This document shows positions 1-9,656 of a stretch of 16,761 bases of DNA, one piece after another (position 1 is the first letter of the stretch; the number at the start of each line of letters is the position of its first letter). Below the pieces are notes generated by a model, which saw only the letters and a program-made list of their open reading frames with translations, was not told the DNA's origin and ran no database searches. The stretch covers positions 1-16,761 of the forward strand of contig JAMQCK010000740.1 in NCBI GenBank assembly GCA_024196135.1, in the 5' to 3' direction. The stretch comes from Pleurotus ostreatus/Saccharomyces cerevisiae fusant. Lineage: Eukaryota > Opisthokonta. The position numbers were made by a program, and so were the translations under genes.

Positions 1-510
1 GGCGGCGGATCAGGTGTGTGGGGGAACTCGTTCTATTGCAGCCCTGCACGATGTCAGACACGACCCGCGTCGAGGTGCGTGCGCGCGTACCGATGCCCGA
101 AAACAGACCGCCGATGGGAAACCACGGTCTGCGATCGTGTTGAACAATGGGATAATGCGAATAAAGGTGGGTCTGCAGAATATCTGAGTGGTGTGACGGG
201 GGACGTAAGGGACATTTTCCTGCCTGTTTGTTGTCGGATGGCGACGCCGGAGACCCCTTTGCTTGTGACTAAAATGCTGATTTCAGAGTCACCACGAGGG
301 TGTCTGCTCGCTTCCACTCGGCGGTGGGCGTCCTAGAAGCCTGGATTCGGGCGGGACGCACGGCGGGGCGGCTAGAGGCGGCGGCGGGGAATGAGTTTAT
401 CGTGCTGTCCAGCGTTACGGCGTCACAGCTGGGACACGTGTGACAGCAACCGGAAACTGGCCGGGCCCCGGATCAGCAGGTTGAACTTTGATTGCCATCT
501 CGTCGACATC
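1..510. other. No recognisable gene; 5' flank of the DUF1295 gene
   Basis: I see no protein-like reading frame here. The open frames on both strands (16-336 and 54-317) have a random, Arg/Ser/Cys-rich composition and match no family I know. The stretch at about 345-390 is very GC- and purine-rich. An ATG at 391 is in frame with the ATG at 511 and would add 40 residues, but that extension looks non-coding. The region is probably the promoter and 5' UTR of the gene starting at 511, and possibly of a divergent gene beyond the left edge. Confidence 0.5.
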
Positions 511-1670
511 ATGCATGTGTTCTCGCGCCTCCTGCCCTCCCTCGCAAGCGCATACGCTCTCCAAGCTGGTAGCTGCCGGTCTCTCTCTGCGTCGGCATGG
601 CTGACTTTCTGTAGCGTTTGCCCTTTACTGTGTGCCGACGCAGAACGACATATTTTACGACCTTGCGGGCTCACTGGGTTTCTTGTCGACGACGTTCATC
701 TCGCTCTACTACCCCCACCTGAAGGCGAAATTCAATGGGCAACCTGGCTCCCTTCCAAGTCTTCTGTCTTTTGCACCTCGTCAGCTTCTTCTCTCAGGCG
801 CTCTGAGCATTTGGACTATTCGTTTGGGTCTCTTCTTCCTGCTCCCCGTGCGTTGGCCACATTTTGTGGCACTGCACATAAACTCACATTAATCACAAGC
901 GCGCCCTCAAGAATGGTGGCGACAGCCGCTTCGATGAAATCAAGAAAGAGCCCGTGAAGTTCACTCTCTTCTGGCTCGGCCAGGGTCTGCTTACGCGTCC
1001 TTCGGGTCTTGTTCGCTTCTGATGCCACCCTAGCCACATGGGTCTTCCTCGTTGGGCTGCCGGTTTACATGGCTAACACCCTTCCGGCCTCTCTTCACCC
1101 GCCGCTCGGTGCACGCGACTATCTCTCTTTCGGCCTTTTCGCTGGGTCGCTACTGTTCGAGATGATCGCGGACAAACAGAAGAGCTATTGGAGGGCGGCC
1201 AAGAACGCCAAACAGCACGATGAGAAGTTTATCTCGTCTGGTCTGTGGAGCATTAGCCGCCACCCTAAGTAAGCGCTCTCGTCTGCTTGCTGCTGGTTGA
1301 CTAAATGTTCGGCTTTAGCTATGTCGGCGAGGTCGGCATTCAGGCTGGTATATGGGCGTTAGCAATTGGCACCCTCCAAGCCGGCTACTTCCCTCCCGGA
1401 TCTATCGCGCTGGCGGGCTTGAGCCCGATCGTTACCTACCTCTTACTACGCAAGGTATGCTCTCTTTTCTCCGCCTCAGGCCTATATATCGACTCTTCAA
1501 GGTATCTGGTGTTCCTCCTCTGGAGAAAGCAGGCGATAAGAAGTTCGGCAACGACCTTGGCTGGGCGCAGTACAAGAAGTGAGTGACGGTCGCTATCGTT
1601 CCTGAACCATCCCTCATCTGCCTGCGTCAGGACTGTACCCATCTTCTGGCCCGGAGTCTCCCCAGAGTAA
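511..1670 (+). CDS. DUF1295 / steroid 5-alpha-reductase-like multi-pass membrane protein
   Basis: Seven exons: 511-568, 615-847, 900-984, 1034-1268, 1319-1454, 1502-1578 and 1631-1670. They give 287 residues. All six introns are GT..AG, 46-52 nt long, and keep frame. The diagnostic motif is GLWSISRHPNYVGE (from about residue 195), split by an intron inside the Asn codon. It matches the family consensus G-L-W-x-x-S-R-H-P-N-Y-x-G-E, which in related reductases and methyltransferases forms part of the cofactor site. Upstream are GGDSRFDEIK and several hydrophobic helices (about 12-26, 40-54, 75-97, 122-140, 155-170 and 208-250), so it is a polytopic membrane protein, probably of the ER. Family members are related to NADPH-dependent enone and sterol reductases, but the substrate of fungal DUF1295 proteins is not established. 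I chose the ATG at 511 because it begins the family-like hydrophobic N-terminus and has A at -3. The in-frame ATG at 391 is an alternative. Confidence 0.88.
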
Positions 1671-1820
1671 ACGGACGAATGTATTTTTACGAGATCGATA
1701 CGAAATCGAAAAACAATTGTACAACAGCATATACACGGACTCCCTTGGAACTGTATTGAATAATCGTAGCATACACGACTTGTAATTTGTGGCAAAATGA
1801 GAATCTTGGTAACCGTCGAC
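1671..1820. other. Convergent 3' intergenic region
   Basis: Only 150 bp separate the stop codon of the plus-strand DUF1295 gene from that of the minus-strand hexosaminidase gene. The segment is visibly more AT-rich than its surroundings (for example around 1680-1800), as expected for overlapping polyadenylation regions. The two 3' UTRs probably overlap as antisense RNA. No defined terminator can be named. Confidence 0.5.
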
Positions 1821-3909
1821 CTAACCCAAGACCAAAGAGACATTCTCCAGCGAGACACCTTCGCTACCTATGAGCTGCGTGGGCGCCGCCAACGACATGT
1901 TCGCTAAATGCAAAGAGTTGCCAGAGATGCCCATGGTGGTCTGGTACAGGTAGGGGACACCACCGATCTCGGCGACTGTATATAAGCGCGTCGCTCGGAT
2001 TTGTACAGTTGTCGACTGCCCGAGAGGGAGAGTGTAGTCAATGGGATAGAACTGGTTGGTGGCAATGTCCTGGAAGGTCAAAGACGAGACGTGGAGGGCG
2101 GTGTCCGTTCCTGCGAGTATGGTCCCGTCATCGGCGTTGGGCGTGACAGTGAATGTCAAGGTGTACGGCGGTCCCACTGATGAGTACGAGGTGTTCGTCG
2201 GCACATCGTCGAGCGTCGTGTAGTTGAACAACGTCGCACCCGGAGCTGCACCGCGTACTGCGCGGTTCAGATTCTGTCCGGGCGCCTTCGCCTCCAAGAT
2301 CGGATACACCTCCTCGAACTGCTCCTGCGTGAGCTCCGTATCCCGCACACCCGACCCCGCCCACGCCTTCTCCGCGAACGTCGCGATACTCTTCGCCACC
2401 TGAAAGTACACATCCAGCGGCGTCGACGCGTTATTCCCATAGTCGTTCCACAGCGCCATGATCGAGCCCCTCAGTAATGGGTTATCCACCGCCGTGTTAT
2501 TCGTCTCGTCGTCCGCGCTGAAGATATTCGGCGCCCACCCGCCCCCGTCGGGCGCGCCGCCCCAGAGGAGGTCCTGATCGAGCTCGTAGGGGAAGTAGGG
2601 CGAGAACTTCCCGACCATGTAGAGGAAGCGCTGCTCGGAGTTGATGACGCGGTAGCCCTGGTCCATGAGCTGCACCGGGATCGAGTCGCCCGGGAAGTTC
2701 CAATGCTGGATCGTCACGTCCTTCGAGACCGACGAGGTATCGCTCGGCTCGTACGTGCCCCAGATACGGGTGCCCTTCCCGCTCTGGTCGGCGATGTACG
2801 ACGCCATGTCGTTGACGAAGGCAATGTAGTCGTCCGCGAGCGAGCTGTCGTACTCGTCCGCGCCGATGGAGACCTCGGAGGCGGTGAACCAGGGGAGGAC
2901 CTCGTCCCAGGCGGCTTTCACGACGTCGGTAGACTCGGGGAGGGAGAGGTTGAGGAAATCGGGTGCGAGGGGGATGGCGAGCTCGGGTTTCCATTTGGTA
3001 AAGACGAGGGAGTGGCCGGGGGTGTCGATCTCGGGGATGAGGGTGACACCGTGTGCGGTGCAGGGGACCTGGAGGGCGGTGAAGTCGTCGTAGGACCAGG
3101 TCTCGTTCTCCATGCCCACTACCAGACCGGCAATGGGAGAGCCTTCGGATGGCTGCAGGCGGAATGCTGCATAGTCCTCTTTCCATGCGTCTCCCGCGGT
3201 ATGCAGGTGCGGGTCGTTGTAGATGAAGTCAGAAACGTGCAGATGCAACGTTTGCAACTTGAAAAAGGACGCGTACACGCAAAGGTCGGCTGGTATGGTC
3301 AGCATGGACTATCATGATGGCCTGAAAGGTAAGCTCACCGACGAAGGAGGTCTCGAAGTAATGCCGAGCAACATCCAGCATGAAGCCGCGAACTTCCCAG
3401 CCAGGCGAATCAGATCCACTACCCGTAGGTATCTGCAGGGCATCCGAGTCACCAGAGGCGCTTAGGATAGCCTGCTGCAGCAGCGTGCGAGTGCCCCACC
3501 ACGCCCCAAGAGCGCCAGAGCCCGAGATGGTGTACGTCGTCTCGGTGATCTCGAAGTCGTAGCCCTCTAGGGTGCTGTCGCCATTATAGAGCGTGTGATC
3601 CGAGTCTCCGACGGTCAGAAAGACGACGGGCTGATCTGCGCCCTCAGCGTTGGGCGCGGTGGTGACTACAGGCAGCTCGGTGAAGTTGGTTATCCAGATG
3701 AGGTCTTCCCGAAAAGTAGCAGCATAGTCCGCCAGCTCGTCCACAAAGTTCTCGTCGACAAAAATTCGAAGGTCTGGCGTTATGGAGAAAGAACCTCCAC
3801 CCTCTGACGCGGTGAACTCTGCGACTGAAGGAATTTGAGGGGATAGCTGCGCTCTGGCGACTCCGAGCAGTTGAGTGAACAAGACAACGACACAGACCGC
3901 AGCGCGCAT
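1821..3909 (-). CDS. Secreted beta-N-acetylhexosaminidase, GH20 family
   Basis: Two exons: 3909-3339 and 3289-1821. They are joined by a 49-nt GT..AG intron containing a CTGAC branch-point-like site, and give 679 residues. The start is the ATG of a classic signal peptide (MRAAVCVVVLFTQLLGVARA, cleavage about A20/Q21). An upstream in-frame ATG at 3960 would bury this signal. GH20 features in order: an N-terminal alpha/beta domain ending in GALGAWWGTRTLLQQ; RGFMLDVARHY at the start of the barrel; HLHVSD (206-211); PEIDTPGHS (276-284); the catalytic Asp-Glu pair in GADEYD (D335/E336); and WNDYG late in the barrel. About 130 C-terminal residues form an Ig-like beta-rich region without a GPI signal. 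In the family, the Asp positions the substrate 2-acetamido group and the Glu is the acid/base that cleaves terminal GlcNAc or GalNAc, here probably from chitin oligomers or glycans outside the cell. Exact substrate preference (hexosaminidase or lacto-N-biosidase-like) cannot be read from the sequence. Confidence 0.93.
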
Positions 3910-4414
3910 TGTGACAGCACTAGAGAAGCAGAGAGGAGCGTTGCCAGCATTAGCAGACACTTGATAAGAGGCTGCGTGGGACTCTAGTGTCAGAAGACGA
4001 GGCTTCGAAGCGGAGCAAGGTAGGACAATGCAGCCGCATGGCGCAGATAACCGGCATTGTCAATGGGTATTACAAAGGAGGCACAGCGAGAAAAGCGAGA
4101 TTGAAGGGGTTACTGTGACTACTGATCTGGGGGAGACATTCCCATTTTCTGGCAAGTGAGGGGTCTGGAGAAACAAGTTTGCAAGTCAGAATTTCCCCGT
4201 CTCCGCATCAGGGAACTCGGCAAAGGCCGAGCCCTGAACGCGGCCCGCATGGTCAAAGCGGTCCCTTGTCCTGAACGTCCATTTACACTCGCGCTTTGTT
4301 CTGGCGTCGCGTCGAATACCTCATAGACGCGTCTGCACAAACCCAAGCACCCCTCCCGCGTCCGAAATTGCGCACTAGTCTTAACGTGACCCCCCGCACT
4401 AAATCCGTACTCGC
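3910..4414. promoter_or_regulatory. Divergent intergenic/promoter region between hexosaminidase and Eaf1-like genes
   Basis: About 505 bp lie between the start codons of two divergently transcribed genes. No protein-like frame is present; the 136-codon minus-strand frame at 4119-4529 overlaps the Eaf1-like N-terminus and is not protein-like. I could not identify a confident TATA box or named binding site. The call rests on position only. Confidence 0.5.
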
Positions 4415-7400
4415 ATGTCTGTGGACGTCGATACTCTCTTGCAGGAACGGCTCGATCAGCTAAAGCGAGTGGCTTGCAACATATTCGCTTCGGTGAGACT
4501 AACGATGGCACACAGTGAGATAAGGGCACGGAGAAATGCTCAGCTGCGCGAGATGCACCGTTTATGGGTGCATAGGGATAACATCTGCTCTGTGAAGTAC
4601 CCCAAGGCGGAAGAGGCGGACGTACAAGAGTTCATGGAACAGTTCGACTTGGTCGAGCAGTGCGTGCCTGTGCTGTATGACATTGTCATGTACTTACTCC
4701 GTTCAGCCCGGATACTGGGACCGTCGAATACTTCATGGAGAACGAAGTCCTTCCGTCCAATATCGGTGGCCTACTCCGCGCGCACGCCCCCTCGGTTCAT
4801 GCGCATGCTAGCGGCAGTGGCATAGAGAGAGAAGGCAGCCCTAGCTCGTCCGATGATGTCCCACTCGTCCGTCAGCAATCACGCTCGCACTTCAGCGAGC
4901 CAGATGTTACTATGTCGGACGTCGCGGACGAGGAGGAGAAGGCTCAGGCCGATGCGTCGGCTGCCCCACCATCCCCCGCCCCCCAGGCAGATAGGTCTCC
5001 ATCGCCGCTGGTTGCGAAGTCAGAACCCGAAGAGCCTTCTGCAACCCTGTTTTCTACTCCCGCGGGCGAAGCAGAAGCGTCCAACATGGATGATGATCAT
5101 CTTTCCACCCCTCCAGAAGATACCGCCCCGCCCCCGGCAATATCGTCCCCAGCGCCATCTGTGTTGTCGTCCCCACTACAACAAGAACCATGGGTACCTC
5201 AGCAGCTACAGGGACACTATCCGCCAGACGCTCGCTCATCAGAGGGTGTCAATGAGATTCCCAAGGTCGAATCGGAGGATGCAGCCAACACCATATCCGG
5301 CTTTACAGTTGAGTCGACACAGCCGACGACTACAGTTGATGAACAACAGGCGGACGCTATGGACGTCGACGAAGCAGAGCATACAGGCAGCGGTGAGGTC
5401 GAGGAGGCTGCCTCAAATGCGAAATCCGAGGCGGCGTCTCCTCAACACCAGCCCACCCTGTCAAAAGCGCCACAGATGGCAGGTCCCTCGACAACACCAC
5501 TTGCACCGCTTTCCATCGCACCTGCAGACCTACACTACGGTGTACTACCTTCCACTGCGTCTGAAGACCCCTTGACTCGGCGCTTGGGACGTATCGTCAC
5601 CTTGCGCAACAAAGCGCGATCCCCTTCACCCCCGCCACGCTACGACTTCAGTAGCTTTCAGGCCGAAGTCAAACCTCCCGCTACGCCGCCGGGCCCTCCT
5701 CCCCCTGTCTACGCTCCCGAACCCTACGATCCTGGCTATACGCTGCCCAGCCTATCTGAGCTCCCCGCCGACTTTAACAAGAAGGCGACCAGCCGCAAGC
5801 GCAAGCGCGACAAGCAGGAGATCAAGAGGAAAGAGCAGTGGCAGCCCATTGGTTTGAACGAGTGGGGAGCTGCTATCCGGGCCAATCCCGTCTGGAAGAA
5901 GGTTTCGAAGTCAACGAAGTGTCTGACGACGAAGGAGTGGGGTGTAAGTGCTGATATGTGGTCGACTTCTTCATTGACTGATTAAATGTCCTACAGATCG
6001 CCTACGCTGAGCTGAAGCTGATACGCACACTCGACAGGATGGAGTTGATGAAGGACTACGGACGCTGGAGCTTCCGTCAGCCCAAGAAACAGCGGAACGT
6101 CGGTGTTATCGCGAAGACCCATTGGGATTATCTCATGGACGAGATGGTGAATAAATATCGCCACACTTCTTTGATCATATTTGCTAAGCAGTACGCAGCA
6201 ATGGATGCGGACTGACTTCCGGGAGGAGAGGCGATGGAAGTACGCCGTCGCCTTCAACATCGCAACCGCCGTGCTGGAATGGCATGCCGCGGGTGATCCT
6301 GAGACGCGCGTAGCGAAAGGCATCTGCGTCAAGTGGAAGCGACCTCCGCCACCGGAGGACGTGGCTATGGGTGATGCGGACGCAGAGGCGGCCGACGAGC
6401 AGGGCATGGAAGTTGACGATGGGACACGATCACCCTCAAGAGTAGATGGTCCCATCGTCGACTACGGCTCAGAAGAGGAGGACGACGACGAGCAGGAGAA
6501 GCTTGTTGCCGACGAGCTGCAGCAACCTGAATCCTTGTTCAAAGATGCCCTTCAGACTGCCGAACGTGCAGCGCATGATCCGGGTATAGGCATGACGGAG
6601 GCCGACCTCAAGCACGAGGACGTCGAGCCTACATCCATTCTGGGCGATAATGCCATGGCCGTCGACGGGCCCTCTGGCACGTTGTCACCCCAGAAGGCCG
6701 GCGCAATAAGTGCGACGCCGGTCATCAGTGGGCTGAAGACGGATTCGACGGACCCTGCGCTCCATACGACCTCGGAGAAGGTGGCAGCCCGCCCAGACGC
6801 ACCTCCCGTCAAGCATCACAAGTCCAGTGCTTTCGCCGGCCTGCGGGAGCGCATCGCGTACTCCGACTCTGACAAGCTCTTCCTTGAGTTGGACGACTTC
6901 GTCCTGCAGCACGATGGGCGGGATACCGTGTCTGATCTGGCTGATATCTTCGCTGACTTGCAGCCATACGCCTTGTTCGATCCGCCCTCCTCCACCACCG
7001 CACCACTACCTACCGACGGAAAGGAGAAGGACCGGCGGAAGAGGAAGGAGGCGGACAAGTTCGACCCGCATCGTCGCGTGGACGAGACCATGGTCACAAA
7101 GCTATACCCCGTTGGCAAGTTCATGCATACCAAGCCCACGCTCCTTGGCCCCCTCCAGCCCGCGCACAAATGGCAAGATGGGCACTGGGTCAACCTCGAC
7201 GACAGTGCCGTCGCGCCAGAGGAGCCGCAGCCGCGCGGTGGCAGTAACGAGCCTCATAATAGTCTGTGGCCTGCCAACCCTAATCACCCGCGAGTGGACT
7301 ACGAGAAGAAGTATGGGCAGGGCGACCGCCGCCGGATGGAGCCCTGGACGCCCGCCGAGGACGCGCAGCTCAAGGCGCTCGCGGACCGCTTCAACCAGAA

Positions 7401-8750
7401 CTTCGCGCTCGTCGCGGAGGCGTTCAACGCGGGCGTCACCATCGCGCGGCGCACGGAGCGCGAGTGCTTTGAGCGGTACGCGGAGAAGTGGCCGAGGCCG
7501 GCGACGAGGTTGGATCAGATGGCCATGGCCGCGCAGGGTGGGAGTGAGGTGTCTCCGCCGCCGCCAACGCCGTCGACGAGCATGATGACGCGCGGGGTCA
7601 AGCGAGGGAGCATCTCGACGCCGACTGCGCCGATCATCACTGGTGTGGGGGGCAGCGAGCAGCGCAAGCGGAGGAGGCATACGGCGGTCACGGAGGTTGT
7701 CCGTCGTGGGGCGAAGAAACGCATAGAGAACCAACAAAAGCAACTAGGTCAGTCGGATAAGCTAGCTCAGAGAGATGCGTCGTGAGCTAACCCCGTTGGG
7801 CAGCCCAGCGAAAGCCGTCGGTCGTTCACGAGACGCACAACCAGTACAACAAGTATCCGAGGTTGTCCCCTGCTGAACTGAGCCGCATGAAGGCGGAGAG
7901 GGAGGCCCGCGTCGAGAATGACATGGCGATTGCACGTCGTCGACAAGAAGAGCTCGTGGCCCGGCAAGCCATGGCGGCGCGTCAGCAGCAACAACAGCAA
8001 CAGCAGGCTGTTAGTCCTATTGACTGTCCAGCATATAATGTAGCGCTGACCACGTTCCGCGTATAGGGCCAAGGTCAGCCACAACCGGGGCAGTCGCATC
8101 CACAGGCCGTTGCCCAGCCAGCTGCACCCGCGCAGAATGTGCAACAGCCTGTCGCGCAGATCCCACCCGCTCAGCAACCCCAACAGCATCCCCAGCAATT
8201 GCAGCAGATGCAGACCGCCAACGGTCAGCGCGCAGGCAGCACTGGCGCCCTCGCCGTCCCGCAGACCACACGCGGCGCCGTGCAGAACATCTCCGGCCAG
8301 CCGCGCGCCGGCTCCTCCGCGTCGGGCACGCCACGCATCTCGCCTCAGCAGATTCTGCAAGCCCAGCAGGCCGCCGCGCGCCAGAACCAGATGCTCGCGC
8401 AGTCGCACGCGATGGCGTCGCCTGCCCAGTCGCCGCCGCTGCCGACTGGGACGCCCGTGAATGCGACGAACTCGCCGCGTCCGCCGAGTGCGCAGGCTGG
8501 GGCGGGGCAGCGGGCGTCGTACTATATCCCGAATATGACGGCGGAGCAGATGATGCAGCTGTCGAGGCATCCTCAGTTGATGGTGAGCGGGGTTTCGCGA
8601 AATGGCAATCGAAGTCGTGCTGATTAGCGCTCTCAGTATGGACCGTATCACCAGGCCGCGCAGTCTCAGCAACAGCAGCAGCCTCAGCAATCGCCACAGC
8701 AGCAGCAGGCTATCCCTCAACCTGCGCAACAGCCTCCCCAGCAGCAATAA
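4415..8750 (+). CDS. Eaf1/Vid21-type NuA4 histone acetyltransferase subunit (HSA + SANT)
   Basis: Seven exons: 4415-4659, 4707-5943, 5997-6146, 6199-7747, 7804-8009, 8067-8582 and 8637-8750. They give 1338 residues; introns are 47-57 nt. Residues about 85-440 are Pro/Ser/Glu-rich and look disordered. A basic patch (RKRKRDK, about 442-448) precedes the HSA region. The HSA core spans exons 3 and 4: THWDYLMDEM (535-544), then QWMRTDFREERRWK, up to about 595. An acidic stretch (EEEDDDEQE) follows. A SANT/Myb domain lies at about 921-976, beginning EPWTPAEDAQLKALADRF and ending with a CFERYAEKW segment. A second basic cluster sits near 1030, and the last 210 residues are Gln/Pro-rich. HSA plus SANT without a helicase ATPase is the fungal Eaf1/Vid21 architecture; the HSA binds actin and Arp4, and the protein scaffolds nuclear NuA4 (H4/H2A acetylation). 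I leave the symbol blank because homologues are named inconsistently (EAF1, VID21). Confidence 0.9.
7983..8006 (+). repeat. CAG/CAA glutamine run in the Eaf1-like gene
   Basis: Eight consecutive glutamine codons (mixed CAG and CAA) lie just before an intron donor at 8010. They open the Gln-rich tail, which continues through exons 6 and 7, where 8661-8747 again holds several Q4-Q5 runs. Mixed codons suggest selection for the amino acid rather than recent slippage. Confidence 0.8.
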
Positions 8751-9132
8751 TTAAGTGTTTTTGGTCTCGGTTTTTCTGTTCTTGTCGCGCTTCCCTCTGG
8801 TGTTTTCTCATCGTGTGTATGTTCGCAATGTACTTGATGTCTCTACTTAGGAGGGTTCCCTGCAGCTATACCGAATGCCCCTGAGTTCAGTACAAGAGAC
8901 GCGCAGGACCTCGACTCGATTGTCGTCTTGTTTGTTCGCTTGTGTTTGTTTGTTGTGCGGCGTTTAGCTCGAGACGCCGCATGCCCATGGTAGTGTGGGA
9001 TCCATCATACCAAGGGCCAGCGCAGAGTGCTTGTATCGCACACCTGACCAGAAGCGGACGGACTGTAGACCGGAGCCCTCCCATGCCAAAAGCAAAGCGG
9101 CTTCGCATCGCGTCGGAGGTTTGGTCACCAGG
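8751..9132. other. Intergenic: 3' flank of the Eaf1-like gene
   Basis: No convincing coding frame is present. The first roughly 130 bp after the stop are T-rich (repeated tgtt/tttt blocks), as expected for a fungal 3' UTR and polyadenylation zone. A short inverted repeat at 8956-8981 is described separately. The open plus-strand frame that begins at 8995 and runs to 9621 lacks protein-like composition. Confidence 0.5.
8956..8981. repeat. Short perfect inverted repeat (8-bp arms, 10-nt loop)
   Basis: TGCGGCGT at 8956-8963 and ACGCCGCA at 8974-8981 are exact reverse complements separated by 10 nt. It is GC-rich enough to form a hairpin in RNA and lies about 205 bp beyond the Eaf1-like stop codon. 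It could equally be a protein-binding dyad or chance. Confidence 0.55.
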
Positions 9133-9511
9133 CTAAGCCGAATTCTTGGCGCTAAATTCCAACGCAATAGCACTCGGAAGCGCTCGGATACGTTCAAGTT
9201 CCATCGCTGGGTCCGGGTGCTCGTAGAATGCGGGCACCAGCAGCCGCTCGACAGCGGTGCGGGGCATTGCATCGGCCGGGGGCACGGGGAGAGCCGCCCT
9301 TTCTGTCTTCAAAGGGAACCGGGCGCCGTTTGCCACGGCCCTCGATCAACCCCGCAAAGTCCTCGGCATCGAGGACGAAACGCCGAGAAATTGAAAAGCG
9401 TGGGCTTGCGCCTTGTCCTCCGACGTCCATCACCCCCGCGCCCCATAGGTTTCGCAGCTGCTCGTCGTCCCCGGCGACGACGACGCCCTCGCTCCTTTTC
9501 TTCATCTTCAT
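9133..9511 (-). CDS. Candidate unrecognised small protein or gene remnant (two frames)
   Basis: I do not recognise this. On the minus strand, an ATG at 9511 opens a protein-like frame of 58 codons with segments such as RFVLDAEDFAGLIEG. It degenerates after about 9337. A second frame takes over and ends at the stop 9135-9133 with a convincing amphipathic tail (AVERLLVPAFYEHPDPAMEL, then ERIRALPSAIALEF). The two frames differ by one base. They can be joined by a GT..AG segment of only 34 nt (9336-9303), giving about 114 residues. That is very short even for a basidiomycete intron, so a frameshifted remnant or a sequencing indel is equally possible. If real, it would be divergent from the GH5 gene, whose start codon lies 145 bp away. 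The overlapping plus-strand frame looks worse as protein. Confidence 0.28.
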
Positions 9512-9656
9512 CTCCCCGCTTCTCCACAATCGCCGACGGCGCACAGCATCTTTGTGAGCTTGTCACGTCCTCGCGTTTGGCTGACCGGCAGCTGAAGGCG
9601 GCATTCAGGTCTTCAAATTAATCGCGCTGGTCTAGACGACCTCGTATCTGCCCCCC

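Noticed and set aside
391..510. In-frame upstream ATG extending the DUF1295 protein by 40 residues
   Set aside because: The added segment is Cys/Arg-rich and unlike the hydrophobic N-terminus expected for the family; it is kept only as an alternative.
2497..3317. Long open frames overlapping the hexosaminidase (204 codons plus strand, 229 codons minus strand)
   Set aside because: They are alternate-frame shadows caused by GC-rich third positions; only the 494-codon frame carries the GH20 motifs.
3910..3960. Upstream in-frame start for the hexosaminidase at 3960
   Set aside because: It would place 17 residues before a textbook signal peptide that starts at the ATG at 3909.
4492..4514. Possible intron GTGAGA..CACAG in exon 1 of the Eaf1-like gene
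   Set aside because: It is only 23 nt, too short to splice, and its removal would break the frame that runs on to the DLVE..HPDTG junction.
7767..8747. 326-codon minus-strand Leu/Arg-rich frame
   Set aside because: It is the antisense shadow of the Gln-rich tail of the Eaf1-like gene (CAG/CAA read as CTG/TTG) and crosses three of its introns.
8995..9621. 208-codon plus-strand open frame between the Eaf1-like and GH5 genes
   Set aside because: Composition is Arg/Ser/Pro-rich and featureless, it ends just before the GH5 start, and the opposite strand in the same stretch reads more like protein.
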